Assembly: GCF_900240275.1 (NCBI RefSeq)
Contig: NZ_LT964761.1
Span: forward strand, 1,531,476-1,595,475
Length of the DNA stretch: 64,000 nucleotides
From: [Lactobacillus] timonensis
GTDB taxonomy: Bacteria; Bacillota; Bacilli; Lactobacillales; Lactobacillaceae
Direction of reading: 5' to 3'
Shown here: positions 44,052-53,539 of the stretch, piece after piece
Layout of the letters: every line of letters begins with the position of its first letter
Position numbering within the stretch: the stretch's first letter is position 1
The notes under the pieces: model-generated
Told to the model about the DNA's origin: nothing
Databases searched by the model: none
Seen by the model: the letters and a program-made list of their open reading frames with translations, nothing else
Translations under genes and position numbers: made by a program

Positions 44052-44154
44052 TATAAAGCTTCCTTTCGTAATTGGACGACGTATAAAATGTCAATGATAT
44101 TGTTGACAATTCAACAATGTCACTCTAAGCAAATTGTTGTAAGTGCAATATTAT

Positions 44155-45344
44155 TTAATTTTCTATCCTCGCATGATGAAAAAACTCTCGGCGATCGGTG
44201 TGGAAGAACTGGGCGATTACTAATGCCAAAATAAGGATAGCAAAGCAGGTCAAAAAGCCGGCCTGGATCCCCTGTCGTGATGTCCCGAGATACACATGTT
44301 GACCATTGCCACAACGAAGGCTGTCCCAAAGAGGTCCACTGCCAAACCATAAGTTACCATCCAGCGAATTGGAAAACGATCAAATAACTTACCGCTAACT
44401 GGTGAGAGAATCCCCGTAATCCCCGTGGACAAGGCTCCCGGTAAAATCACTAATCCAGAAATAAATGGGCTCTTTCACATGACGTTTTGTACCAGCAGCG
44501 ATAATAAGATAGTTATTGCCATACATCGTTGATACCAGTAAGCAATTGACAATGACTGCCAAGGTAAATTGAGCATGGCGAAAGATCCGCAAGTTGACAA
44601 ACGGATGATTACTGTGCCACTGCGCACCAACAAAAATAATTAAAAAAAGCAAACCAATGAAGAGAGCGCCAGCAACTGACCAACTGGCAAATGCCATCGT
44701 TCCAAACTCAGAAAACCCATTTAATAAAAATCAAAGGCTGAGACTACACGTGACTAACCCGCAGTAATTAAACTGCGGATGTTGCTTAGTCTGCAGGTGC
44801 GGCATAAAAATCAATGACAATACCATGGTGAGGATGATAAACGGCAGGACAAGCAAAAACAGATACCGCCAGGAGAAAAAGTCTAAGATCAACCCTGCCA
44901 CGGAGGGCCCAATAATCGGTGAAAAATTGAATGCCAAACCAACTAGCCCCATCAATGCCCCCTGGTGACCGTCACTGGCAAACTCCATCACTAAGACATT
45001 AACAAGTGGCATCATAATACCGGAACCCACTGCTCATACCATCCGTCCACAGACAATCAGCTGAAAGGTCGGTGCCATCGCACCCATAATTGTTCCCACA
45101 CCGAAATTTGCCGTGAAACCGACAAACAGGTTTTTATATGAATACTTCTTAATGAGGTAAGCACTAACTGGTATCATCAAGGCATTCACCAGCATGTAAC
45201 CGTTACTAACCCGTGCAGAGGATAAGTCAAACTGGCGTATTAACGTTGGTAAAGCGATATTCATCATCGTTGAACACATAATTCCAAAAATGTGCCAAGG
45301 ATCATGATGCTTAACACAAACTTTTGTTTTATTGTCACTATCAT
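44155..45344 (-). pseudogene. Decayed DHA2-type MFS multidrug transporter
   Basis: Translated pieces line up as one major facilitator protein of the EmrB/QacA type. In order: MTIKQKFVLSIMILGTF; then IALPTLIRQFDLSSARVSNG with the loop GRMV; then AVGSGIMMPLVNVLVME; then FNFSPIIGPSVAGLILD; then a middle part with FASWSVAGALFIGLLFLI; then PGALSTGITGILSPVSGKLFDR. The continuity is broken by a frameshift near 45290, an in-frame TGA near 45034, a second in-frame TGA near 44731 and a frameshift near 44400-44450. Four independent lesions mean the gene is dead. Confidence 0.88.
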
Positions 45345-45449
45345 TTCTCTACTCTTATAAAATTACCTATAGATTAGAATACGGGTATCAGCTGCAATCG
45401 CAAGTGTAAAAAATACCCTTCTTAACTAAGTAAGAAGAGTGTGATCTCT

Positions 45450-46265
45450 TTAGCGCTGCGTTACCCTGCCGGTTTGGTAATTAATATTGATGTTACGTTG
45501 CACATTCGGGACAAAGACATTGAACTGCAGGGAACCATCAGCTGCTTTCGCTTCGATATGGGCACCGGATGGGACAGGATTATTGTCATTATAAATATCT
45601 GTTACCCGGTAGCGCACCTTTACTCCCTGATCAAGCTTTCGCCGAACCAGCCCTTCGTAGTAATTTTGTCCCATCGAACGACTACTCCGAGCTTCATTCG
45701 CCCAGGCTGTCTGGGTGGCAATATTTTGGGGGTTGGACTCAGAAGCGTTAAAGTGAGGCAAGCCGCCAACGAGGGCGTATCCTAATAAATGTCCGCGGTC
45801 ATAAGCATGACCGTAACCACCAGTCAGGTGTGATGCTTGTTCAAAGCCAGCCGGTTTCCAACTGCTAGCCCCGTTACCAGTTGATTGACGGTTACGGTAC
45901 TGGCGAGTAGCACGGCTTAACCAGGCGTCGCCTTGCCACGGCCTTCCCTGACTATCCAGGTGGTTCACCGCCCAGGGAGCACTGGCTATATTAGTGTTGA
46001 GGTTGGTTTGGTTGTTATTAACGACAAACGAACCGGCGCCATTCCACTCCACATTCCCGCCCAGCTGAGTTTTGACCTGTGGCGTTAATACCGCTTCTGC
46101 TTGTTCTTGTGTTGGTGGTAGTTTGCTGACACGGGTAACTGAATACCCAGAATAATGTCGCCACCATGCACCAGCCTGTTGAGGGCTAATCATGGACATA
46201 GCTAGTGCAGCCATGACCGCGACGGTTAACGCAATCAACCGCCTGATTATCCGCTTATTTCTCAT
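45450..46265 (-). CDS. Secreted DNA/RNA non-specific endonuclease
   Basis: A 271-aa protein with a signal peptide (basic start, then LIALTVAVMAALAMSMI, cleavage probably after QQAGA). The mature part has the NUC domain of the EndA type: the catalytic motif AYDRGHLLGYAL with His, and the metal-binding Asn in NPQNIATQTAWAN. EndA-type enzymes degrade extracellular nucleic acid, for nutrients or during DNA uptake. ATG 46265 is behind GGGAGG; the frame's earlier ATG (46298) precedes this. A possible partner in DNA uptake, dprA, is also in this window, but no link is shown. Confidence 0.92.
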   Translation of the reverse strand: MRNKRIIRRLIALTVAVMAALAMSMISPQQAGAWWRHYSGYSVTRVSKLPPTQEQAEAVLTPQVKTQLGGNVEWNGAGSFVVNNNQTNLNTNIASAPWAVNHLDSQGRPWQGDAWLSRATRQYRNRQSTGNGASSWKPAGFEQASHLTGGYGHAYDRGHLLGYALVGGLPHFNASESNPQNIATQTAWANEARSSRSMGQNYYEGLVRRKLDQGVKVRYRVTDIYNDNNPVPSGAHIEAKAADGSLQFNVFVPNVQRNININYQTGRVTQR

Positions 46266-46334
46266 TGACCTGCCTCCCACTTTGTAAAGTAGTTTCATTA
46301 TATACTACTTCACGATGCGAATGCACGTTCGTCT

Positions 46335-47714
46335 TTACTTAACACGGTGTTTAACCTGGTAAACCAGTGTTACAACTAAAAGAAAGACAGCACCAACAGT
46401 GACTGACACGCGAGTATCCGGGTTAATGAACATGAAAAGTAGAATAACCAATAACGACAGGATAGCAAAGTAGTTAAACCACGGGAACAAAGGCATCTTA
46501 AAGGGATGAGCAGAAAGCTGTTCGTGCTTTTGCTTACGAAAATGCAGTTCGGATACTAAGATGACAAACCAAGGCACCATTCCAGGCAAGACACTGGAGC
46601 TATAAACCACAACGAAGATATTATTAAAAGATGGGCTGAGAACCTTCAGCACTTCGTTGAGGACAAAGCCAATTAGGATCCCTGATGCAATTGATAAGAT
46701 AGCAACATTCGGGACAATTCGTTTAGATAAACGAGCGAAGAACCTTGGGGCCTGCTTATCAATAGCAAGCTTATAAAGCATCCGGCTAGCACTATAAATC
46801 CCCGAATTGCACCCAGATAATGCGGCAGTTAAAACGACAAAGTTAATAATCCCGGCAGCACCAGTAATCCCCACCCGGGTAAAAGTTTCCACAAATGGTG
46901 AGCCAACCATTTTTAGCTGATTCCACGGGTAAATACAAACGATCACAAAAATGGCGCCAATGTAGAAAATTAAGATTCGCCAAATAATGGAACGAACCGC
47001 TTCGACAATCGCGTGCTGTGGCTGAGCTGCCTCCCCCGCCGTAATTCCCAGAAGCTCAATTCCCTGGTAAGAACCCACAATGATTGATAAGGAGAACATG
47101 AACCCTTTAACCCCACCAGTGAAAAATCCACCATGTCGCCAAAGGTTACTGATTCCAACAGGGTGCCAATGGTTACCCAAGCCGATAGTAATAACTAGGA
47201 TCCCCAGGATAATCATGGCAACGATCGTGACGACCTTGACCATTGCAAACCAGAATTCCAACTGTCCATAGGCCTTGGCTGAGGCCAGGTTAGCCAGCGT
47301 CAAAAAGAGAATGGCCGCTAACCCAGCTACCCAGTCAGGTAGGTGTGGCCACCAGAAATTCAGGTACTGGGTAGCCGCAATCACTTCGGAAATTCCCACG
47401 ATTATAAACTGAAAAACGTTACTCCACTTCGTCAAATAGCCAGCCAGCGGACTGATGTAGTGGGTCGCATAATCAGCAAATGATCCCGTCCCTGGTTGGA
47501 TGTAGATCATTTCCCCTAACGCGCGCATCACTGCATAAAGCACGATCCCAACAAAAGCATAAGCCAACAGTACAGAAGGTCCCGTCCATTTGATTGTCGA
47601 CGTTGAACCCATAAATAAACCCACACCGATTGTCCCCCCAAGGGCAATCATTTCCATCTGCCCCGATGTTAGTGTTCGGTTCAGTTCAACGTGCGTTGTT
47701 TTCTTGTCAGACAT
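46335..47714 (-). CDS. Amino-acid permease (APC family)
   Basis: A 459-aa membrane transporter with about 12 helices. The APC hallmark after the first helix is ALGGTIGVGLFMGSTSTI, and the AAT-subfamily motif EMIYIQPGTGSFADYA follows. QLEFWFAMVKVVTIVAMI and the ELLGITAGEA motif with the conserved Glu lie further on. It belongs to the AAT group (AroP/GabP/LysP relatives, closest in look to YtnA-type permeases). The amino acid carried cannot be told from sequence. It lies just downstream of the proBA terminator; it may have its own promoter between 47714 and 47733. Confidence 0.9.
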   Translation of the reverse strand: MSDKKTTHVELNRTLTSGQMEMIALGGTIGVGLFMGSTSTIKWTGPSVLLAYAFVGIVLYAVMRALGEMIYIQPGTGSFADYATHYISPLAGYLTKWSNVFQFIIVGISEVIAATQYLNFWWPHLPDWVAGLAAILFLTLANLASAKAYGQLEFWFAMVKVVTIVAMIILGILVITIGLGNHWHPVGISNLWRHGGFFTGGVKGFMFSLSIIVGSYQGIELLGITAGEAAQPQHAIVEAVRSIIWRILIFYIGAIFVIVCIYPWNQLKMVGSPFVETFTRVGITGAAGIINFVVLTAALSGCNSGIYSASRMLYKLAIDKQAPRFFARLSKRIVPNVAILSIASGILIGFVLNEVLKVLSPSFNNIFVVVYSSSVLPGMVPWFVILVSELHFRKQKHEQLSAHPFKMPLFPWFNYFAILSLLVILLFMFINPDTRVSVTVGAVFLLVVTLVYQVKHRVK

Positions 47715-47730
47715 AAGACCTCTCCTTTAC

Positions 47731-47770
47731 AAAAATTAACGCCAGTCTTGGTAAGAGGCTGGCGTTAATT
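47731..47770 (-). terminator. Terminator after proBA
   Basis: A perfect 12-bp stem (47734-47745 with 47759-47770), 13-nt loop, followed on the minus strand by TTTTTG. It separates proA from the permease gene. Confidence 0.85.
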
Positions 47771-47838
47771 GGTTGGATTTCAATTAGAATCTCGCCATTA
47801 TTTTTTAAGAATAACATTTCACGGCCGAAAATCAAGAA

Positions 47839-49083
47839 CTATTTACGGACCTGGCCATTCCCGGTAATTTCGTACTTAATCGTTGTTAACTGGTCTAACC
47901 CCATTGGGCCACGGGCATGCAACTTTTGCGTGCTGATCCCAATTTCGGCACCAAAACCAAACTCCCCACCGTCAGTAAAACGGGTGGAAGCATTAACGTA
48001 AACGACAGCCGAGTTGACCCTGCGCTGAAACTCGCGCCCACGAGCACCATTTTCAGTGATAATTGACTCCGAGTGGTGAGTACCGTGTTCGTTAATTTGT
48101 TCCACTGCCTCGTCCAGTGAATCTACAACCTTCACCGCCATAATCAAGTCATTATATTCGGTATCCCAGTCTTCAGCGGTTGCTGGGTTTACGTCGTTAA
48201 CAATTGCGCAAACACGCGCATCGCCACGGACTTCCACCCCTTGTTCACGTAAAGCCTTAATGACCACGGGAAGGTATTCTTTAGCAACATCACGGTGAAC
48301 AAGTAATTTTTCTGCGGCGTTGCAGACTGATGGCCGTTGAACCTTGGCATTGATGATGATCGGTGTAGCTTTCTGAAGATCTGCATCCCGGTCAACGTAG
48401 ACATGGCAATTACCCGCACCAGTTTCAATGACCGGGACAGTTGCATGCTCTACCACGGCTTGGATAAGGCGTTGGCTTCCCCGTGGAATAATCACGTCAA
48501 CGTAGCGGTTGAGCTCCATCAGTTTCTGAGCAACCTCATGACTAGTATCTTTGACTAGCTGGATTGCATCAGCTGGCAGCCCTAACTCTACCAGGACCTG
48601 CCGTAAAACGTTGACTGTCGCTTCGTTGGTCCTCAGTGCCTCTTTGCCACCACGCAAAATAACGGCATTGCCGCTCTTAAAAGTCAGTGCACTAGCCCCA
48701 GAAGTGACGTTAGGACGCGCTTCGTAAATAATGGCAATGACGCCAAGGGGAATGCGTTGCTGAATAATTTGCAACCCATCTTTGTTAATCCAGCCACGGT
48801 CAATCTTTGTTGTTGGATCCTGAAGCATAGCAACATGTCTTAACTCGTCAGCCATTTGATTAATTCGTTCCTGATTAAGCAACAGACGGTCACGAAACTT
48901 AGCTGGCAGCTCGGTGGCTTTTGCCATATCCTCCTGGTTAGCAGCCAAAATTTTGTTCGTTGCTTTTTCGAGCGCATCGGCCATCCTATTTAATGCCTCA
49001 TTCTTTTGACTTGTCGATAATAATGCCAGCTGGTTAGCTGCTTTTTGGGCACGTTGGCCTATCTTAATTAATTGCTCGTTCAT
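47839..49083 (-). CDS. proA: Gamma-glutamyl phosphate reductase
   Basis: Second step of proline synthesis: reduces glutamyl-5-phosphate to the semialdehyde. The 414-aa aldehyde-dehydrogenase-fold protein has the ProA signatures RIPLGVIAIIYEARPNVT, SGNAVILRGGKEAL, PVIETGAGNCHVYVD, and the catalytic Cys in KVQRPSVCNAAEKLLVH. The C-terminal RFTDGGEFGFGAEIGISTQ closes the domain. Its ATG overlaps the proB stop by 4 bp (operon proB-proA). Confidence 0.97.
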   Translation of the reverse strand: MNEQLIKIGQRAQKAANQLALLSTSQKNEALNRMADALEKATNKILAANQEDMAKATELPAKFRDRLLLNQERINQMADELRHVAMLQDPTTKIDRGWINKDGLQIIQQRIPLGVIAIIYEARPNVTSGASALTFKSGNAVILRGGKEALRTNEATVNVLRQVLVELGLPADAIQLVKDTSHEVAQKLMELNRYVDVIIPRGSQRLIQAVVEHATVPVIETGAGNCHVYVDRDADLQKATPIIINAKVQRPSVCNAAEKLLVHRDVAKEYLPVVIKALREQGVEVRGDARVCAIVNDVNPATAEDWDTEYNDLIMAVKVVDSLDEAVEQINEHGTHHSESIITENGARGREFQRRVNSAVVYVNASTRFTDGGEFGFGAEIGISTQKLHARGPMGLDQLTTIKYEITGNGQVRK

Positions 49084-49904
49084 TTCGATTCCTCCAAACT
49101 ATTAGCAATCTTGTCAGCACCAAAGTGGGTTCCGACTTCTTCACCCTTTAATATGTCAATAATAATCCGTGGGTCGCGACCATTACATAACACCATCTGC
49201 CGGTTATCTTGCATCATCATCTTAGCAGCCCGTAGTTTAGTAACCATTCCACCGGTTCCAAAGCGTGTACTGGTTCCAGCTGCTCCCGCTTCAATGCCGC
49301 TAGTTAAATGATCAAGGTTGCGAATTGGTTGAGCATCAGGGTTGCGGTGAGGGTCAGCAGTATAAAGTGCATCCACGTCAGAGAGAATAATTAACAAGTC
49401 AGCACCAATCTTAGTAGCTACAAGTGCCGACAACTCATCATTATCAGAAAAAGTTGTATGATGATCCAGTTCATCAACAGAAACCGGGTCGTTTTCGTTA
49501 ATGATCGGAATAATTCGTTTCGTCATGAGAACCTCAATAGTGTTTAAAACATGCTGCTTGCTGACTGGGTAGTGCAAGACATCACGCGTTAACAATAATT
49601 GGGAGACTTTCGTTTGATAGTTCAAAAAGCGTTGGGAATAAATTCTCATTAATTCTAATTGTCCCACTGAAGAAAGTGCTTGCTGTTCCGCAATTGCTTT
49701 TGGCCGCTGCTTTAAGCCCAGGCTCTCTAACCCAACCCCCATCGCGCCGGATGAGACCAGGATAACTTCTAGGCCACGGTTATTTAGCGCCGAGAGTGTC
49801 AGTGCCAAATTATCAATGACGGGTAAATTAACTTGTCCGTTTTTCTGTACTAAGGTGCTAGTACCAACTTTGATGACTACCCGTTTGATTTTTTTATTTG
49901 CCAT
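49080..49904 (-). CDS. proB: Glutamate 5-kinase
   Basis: First step of proline synthesis. The 274-aa amino-acid-kinase-fold protein has VVIKVGTSTLV near the start and VSSGAMGVGLESLGL. IIPIINENDPVSVDE and FSDNDELSALVATKIGADLLIILSDVDALYT follow, then GTGGMVTKLRAAKMM. It lacks the C-terminal PUA domain found in E. coli ProB, as is common in lactobacilli. The start is ATG 49904 behind AGAGGAG. The longer frame (to 49982) runs back through the T-box leader and was rejected. Confidence 0.95.
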   Translation of the reverse strand: MANKKIKRVVIKVGTSTLVQKNGQVNLPVIDNLALTLSALNNRGLEVILVSSGAMGVGLESLGLKQRPKAIAEQQALSSVGQLELMRIYSQRFLNYQTKVSQLLLTRDVLHYPVSKQHVLNTIEVLMTKRIIPIINENDPVSVDELDHHTTFSDNDELSALVATKIGADLLIILSDVDALYTADPHRNPDAQPIRNLDHLTSGIEAGAAGTSTRFGTGGMVTKLRAAKMMMQDNRQMVLCNGRDPRIIIDILKGEEVGTHFGADKIANSLEESK

Positions 49905-49919
49905 TCTCACCACTCCTCT

Positions 49920-50098
49920 AAAAAAAAACACGTCCTTAACGAGGACACCAATGACGGCGGTACCATTCCTCTTTAAAGACATGCTTTACCCTTTTTAATT
50001 CTATTATTAACTTGTTAACTTAAATATGTAACCCGGCTTCGACACTTTGTCACCTTTACAGTTACCGGTGGCTCCCTGAATGGTCTTATTTCAGCTAC
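49920..50098 (-). promoter_or_regulatory. T-box leader of proBA (probably tRNA-Pro)
   Basis: On the minus strand, the leader contains the T-box core AATGGTACCGCC (49956-49967). It is followed by a terminator stem GTCCT/AGGAC (within 49932-49946) and a run of at least eight T. This is the standard antiterminator/terminator arrangement controlled by uncharged tRNA. Upstream lies a long structured segment expected for stem I. A possible CCG (Pro) specifier lies at 50034-50036; this was not verified by folding. Control of proline genes by proline tRNA is the known pattern. Confidence 0.8.
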
Positions 50099-50104
50099 AC
50101 CGAC

Positions 50105-50133
50105 AGTTTATTCGATTCTTTTTTTGATGTCAA
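50105..50133 (-). promoter_or_regulatory. Promoter for proBA
   Basis: On the minus strand, a perfect TTGACA (50128-50133), a 17-bp spacer and TAAACT (50105-50110). It lies immediately after the stop of the LPXTG gene and before the T-box leader. Confidence 0.7.
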
Positions 50134-50143
50134 GAAGCAAGTC

Positions 50144-51526
50144 TCACTCGGTTCGTCGGAAAAGCCAAGCGGTAACGAGTCCAGTCAGGCCGCTAATGAG
50201 ACCACCGATAGCAGCTATTAATTGGCCTCGATTACTATCGCCAGTTTGTGGCAATTGATCGTTGGCACTAGTTGGGACCTGCTGATGCTCTAATTGGCTA
50301 AGTAACTCTTTTTCCGCGGCCAGGGTATCATCTGACTTTGTCGATCCTTTATCTTCAGCCGCTGCCTTGTGACCCTCTTCTGGTAAAGTTTTCGCATTTG
50401 CTGGAGTTTCTGAATGAACGTCATTAGAAATTTCGTTCTCAACTTGTGTCGACTCGCTTTGGTTATTAACATTGTTTGTCTCAGCTGTGGTTTGCTGCGA
50501 AGCGTCGACTTTTTCCGGGTGTTCATCCGTTGTTTGCGTACTTTCGTCAACTGCATGATGAGCGTCATCCGCCGTTTGTTGTGAAGAGTCAACTTGTTCC
50601 GGATGTTCTACGGGAGTTTGAACACTCTCATCAGTAACTGGACGTTTTGTCTCTTCTACTGTTTGATCCACGGTACTATCAACAGGGTCTAAAGATTCAT
50701 TATCATTATCTACTGGCTTTTCCGCTGGTTGGTTATCTTCTTCACCCGGATCTGGTTGTCGTTGATCCTGTTCCGTTGGTGACTTGGTTTGTTCTTCTTT
50801 GCCATGTTGTTGATCATCTTCCTCATTTTCTAATGACCGGTAATGAGATGCTTTTGTAAAATGCAGTGGTGCTGGATCAACATTGTCAAAAAATAAGGCT
50901 AATGCTTCTCGACTCTTCACCAACTCTTGTGGTGATAGCTTAATCCCTTCAGTATCTATCGATTCATATCCCGGTAGTGTTTGGGGGATGACTACTTCTA
51001 GCCATTCAGGATCAACCTGGTATTTGATATTCGTTTTCCAATGGTGTAACTGGTCATACTGATAGCTTGCGACAACTTTAAAACGAACCTCCTGTGTTGG
51101 GGCACCATCAATTGGTTTTTGATCTACCTCTGGCTGGAGCGTGACAACCACCTCATGAACCTGTTTCTGAGCTAGTTTGCGTCGAGTGACTGTCCAATCG
51201 ACCTGATCTCCTTCTTGGGGAATGGTAAAAGTGCCTGGCATTACTGATAGTTGGTCACCATTAACCAACAAAAAAGGTCTTCTTTTTTCAATCTTAATTG
51301 GCACCGTTTCCCCCGGCTTACCAGTCAAAACAATTTTATCTACCAACTGGCCTTTTTCTACCAACCGGATATAAATAGTTTTTGTCTGACTAGCTTTGGA
51401 TATCGGCAGATCATCTGTCACCCGCTGGGATGCTTGAGCGGATCCACCTATTTGGCAAGCTGTCAAAACCGTTCCCACAGCAATGACAACCGCTAGTTGG
51501 TTCTTTATACTACGTTCTTTTTGCAT
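50144..51526 (-). CDS. LPXTG-anchored surface protein with acidic repeats
   Basis: A 460-aa exported protein. The signal peptide is about 1-34 (QLAVVIAVGTVLTACQIG), and an N-terminal domain (about 40-230) is strand-rich with several VVVTLQPE-like stretches, as in mucin-binding-type or Rib-like domains. A long acidic, Thr/Gln/Glu-rich stalk (about 235-420) holds two imperfect tandem repeats of about 27 residues (DESVQTPVEHPEQVDSSQQT and DESTQTTDEHPEKVDASQQT). The sortase signal is LPQTG, then a hydrophobic helix and the RRTE tail. ATG 51526 has GGAGG 6 nt upstream. Adhesion is the likely role; the ligand is unknown. No terminator separates it from the proBA promoter. Confidence 0.88.
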   Translation of the reverse strand: MQKERSIKNQLAVVIAVGTVLTACQIGGSAQASQRVTDDLPISKASQTKTIYIRLVEKGQLVDKIVLTGKPGETVPIKIEKRRPFLLVNGDQLSVMPGTFTIPQEGDQVDWTVTRRKLAQKQVHEVVVTLQPEVDQKPIDGAPTQEVRFKVVASYQYDQLHHWKTNIKYQVDPEWLEVVIPQTLPGYESIDTEGIKLSPQELVKSREALALFFDNVDPAPLHFTKASHYRSLENEEDDQQHGKEEQTKSPTEQDQRQPDPGEEDNQPAEKPVDNDNESLDPVDSTVDQTVEETKRPVTDESVQTPVEHPEQVDSSQQTADDAHHAVDESTQTTDEHPEKVDASQQTTAETNNVNNQSESTQVENEISNDVHSETPANAKTLPEEGHKAAAEDKGSTKSDDTLAAEKELLSQLEHQQVPTSANDQLPQTGDSNRGQLIAAIGGLISGLTGLVTAWLFRRTE

Positions 51527-51595
51527 AATCATCCTCCGTACTTCTGATTGGGGGAGTACCCCTAATCATTAAGTACGGTAAAAAGAAATTAAATG

Positions 51596-51627
51596 AACGA
51601 AAAAAGTCGCGGCCCCAAACCGCGACT
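51596..51627 (-). terminator. Terminator after dxs
   Basis: On the minus strand, AGTCGCGG, a 7-nt loop and CCGCGACT (51605-51627), followed by TTTTTTCG. Confidence 0.9.
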
Positions 51628-51644
51628 AATTAATATAATGGTCT

Positions 51645-53417
51645 TTAAAGTGAAGAATAAAGTACCCGCTCAACATCATCGACAATTTGTTGTGGAGTTA
51701 GGTGGTACCATTCATAAAGAACGTTCAGCGGGACATTATCAGCAAATTCACGCGGTGCTCCAAAGGACAGCACCTTCATGTCGGTTGGACCGTAATAACG
51801 AGCAACCGTCTCACCAAATCCACCGTGAACCGTGCCATCTTCCAAGGTCACTACTAAATCGTGATCTTCTTGGAGATAATGGAGGTCCTGCTGGTCAATT
51901 CCAGTAACGGATTCAGGATTAATTAGTGAGGCATCAATGTGCAACTGTTGTTTCATCAACTCACGAACATGTTCACCTAGTTGCCAGAAATCACCAACCG
52001 CCATGATAGCCACCTTGTTCCCGTGGTGAGCAAAGTTGTAGTCAATGTTGGAATAGTCAGTTTGACTAGCCTGACCGTGAATAACCGGCTTTTCTGGTTG
52101 GCGAATCAAAATTGGCGTATCAGTCTGCTTGATTGCCCATTTTAGCATGGCCATCATTTCTTCCAAGTTGGTAGGCACCAGGTATTCCAGGTTTGGAATA
52201 TTCTTAATAAACGAGATATCCAAGGATCCCTGGTGAGTAGCCGAATCATCGCTAATTGTCCCACCCCGAACAATCATCACAATTGGCGCATCGTTTAATG
52301 CTACGTCATGAACTAACTGGTCATAAGCACGTTGCAGGAAAGTACTGTTCATGAAAACAACCGGTCGAATACCACGAGTAGCCATCGCCACGGCTGAAGT
52401 GACGCATTCTTGCTCGGCAATACCTGAGTCCCAATAATTATCTGGGTACTTGGCCTGGAAGCGTTTAAGGTCGAACATCCCCGGAATAGCGGCGTTCATC
52501 GCCATGATTGGCACACCCGCAGCCACCTGCTTTTCCAACTCATCAACCACCGCAGCACTGTAACTTTCCTTTGCCGCTGGCTCAGTAGATTTGCCAGTTT
52601 GTGGGTCAAATGGTCCACGCCAGTGATATTCCATCTCATTTTCTTCAGCGGGCTTGAACCCCTTCCCCTTGAGGGTATGCACGTGCAAGACAATCGGGTG
52701 GTCAATATCCTTAACGTTCTTGAAGACCTTGATCATCTCGGAAAGGTCATTGCCGTCTTCCACATAACGGTAGTCCAGCCCCATAAACTTAAAAATATTG
52801 TTTGAGCTTTGCCCGTGGGTATCACGTAACTCCTTTAAGCCCTTGTAAAGACCACCCTGGTTTTCGTCAATCGACATGTTGTTATCATTAACGACAATAA
52901 TCAGATTAGACTGCAGTTTGGCAGCGTTATTTAGTCCTTCAAAGGCCAGCCCGCCAGAGAGCGAACCGTCCCCAATCACGGCAATGACGTTATCCGTTTT
53001 GCCAAGCTTGTCACGAGCAATGGCCAAACCGTCAGCGAGAGCAACCGACGTTGATGTATGGCCAACTTTAAAGAAGTCATGGTCACTTTCTTCTGGTGCG
53101 GTAAATCCAGAAACTTCATCGTAGTGGTCAGGATCTAAGAAGCCCTGCTTCCGCCCCGTCAGCATCTTGTGCGCATAGCACTGGTGAGAAACGTCCCAGA
53201 CAATCTTGTCGTGTGGTGAATTAAAGACGTAGTGTAGTGCCAGCGTGGTTTCAACAATTCCCAAGTTAGGACCCACGTGTCCGCCAATCTTCTCGTCTCG
53301 CTCTAGGATTAACTGGCGCATTTCTGTTGCTAATTGTTTTAATTCGTCAAGAGACATTGTTTTAATATCTTCTGGCTCATTCACTTCATTCAACAAAAAA
53401 TCAGGATGTTGATTCAT
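51645..53417 (-). CDS. dxs: 1-Deoxy-D-xylulose-5-phosphate synthase
   Basis: Thiamine-diphosphate enzyme that condenses pyruvate and glyceraldehyde-3-phosphate. The 590-aa protein shows HVGPNLGIVETTLALHYVF, the ThDP/Mg motif GDGSLSGGLAFEGLNN...NDNNMS, the DXS-type YHWRGPFDP region, and the transketolase pyrimidine-binding FMNSTFLQRAYDQLVHDVA. It is slightly shorter than E. coli DXS (about 620 aa). ATG 53417 follows AGAGGTG; GTG 53429 overlaps that site. Next to it there is no dxr or other isoprenoid gene. Lactobacilli normally use the mevalonate route, so the product may serve thiamine-related synthesis; that is inference. Confidence 0.93.
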   Translation of the reverse strand: MNQHPDFLLNEVNEPEDIKTMSLDELKQLATEMRQLILERDEKIGGHVGPNLGIVETTLALHYVFNSPHDKIVWDVSHQCYAHKMLTGRKQGFLDPDHYDEVSGFTAPEESDHDFFKVGHTSTSVALADGLAIARDKLGKTDNVIAVIGDGSLSGGLAFEGLNNAAKLQSNLIIVVNDNNMSIDENQGGLYKGLKELRDTHGQSSNNIFKFMGLDYRYVEDGNDLSEMIKVFKNVKDIDHPIVLHVHTLKGKGFKPAEENEMEYHWRGPFDPQTGKSTEPAAKESYSAAVVDELEKQVAAGVPIMAMNAAIPGMFDLKRFQAKYPDNYWDSGIAEQECVTSAVAMATRGIRPVVFMNSTFLQRAYDQLVHDVALNDAPIVMIVRGGTISDDSATHQGSLDISFIKNIPNLEYLVPTNLEEMMAMLKWAIKQTDTPILIRQPEKPVIHGQASQTDYSNIDYNFAHHGNKVAIMAVGDFWQLGEHVRELMKQQLHIDASLINPESVTGIDQQDLHYLQEDHDLVVTLEDGTVHGGFGETVARYYGPTDMKVLSFGAPREFADNVPLNVLYEWYHLTPQQIVDDVERVLYSSL

Positions 53418-53539
53418 TATAATGTGCACCTCTTGTGGTTGAGAAACTGCTACGTGTGACTTGTATTTAATCTTTGTGCAACTTAGTTATTATTTTACAA
53501 CAAATCACAAGTAAGTGAAAATATTCTGTTGGAATTTAG

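Noticed and set aside
44731..45036. In-frame TGA codons in the MFS gene as possible recoding (Trp or selenocysteine)
   Set aside because: Two frameshifts accompany them, and the other genes use TGA as stop, so decay is simpler.
45441..45785. 114-codon plus-strand frame
   Set aside because: It is antisense to the secreted nuclease gene and has no ribosome binding site.
50290..50592. Lysine/arginine-rich 100-codon frame on the minus strand
   Set aside because: It is a frame-shifted reading of the acidic repeat stalk of the LPXTG gene.
51593..51907. 104-codon plus-strand frame near the dxs end
   Set aside because: It spans the dxs terminator and antisense dxs sequence; no homology pattern.
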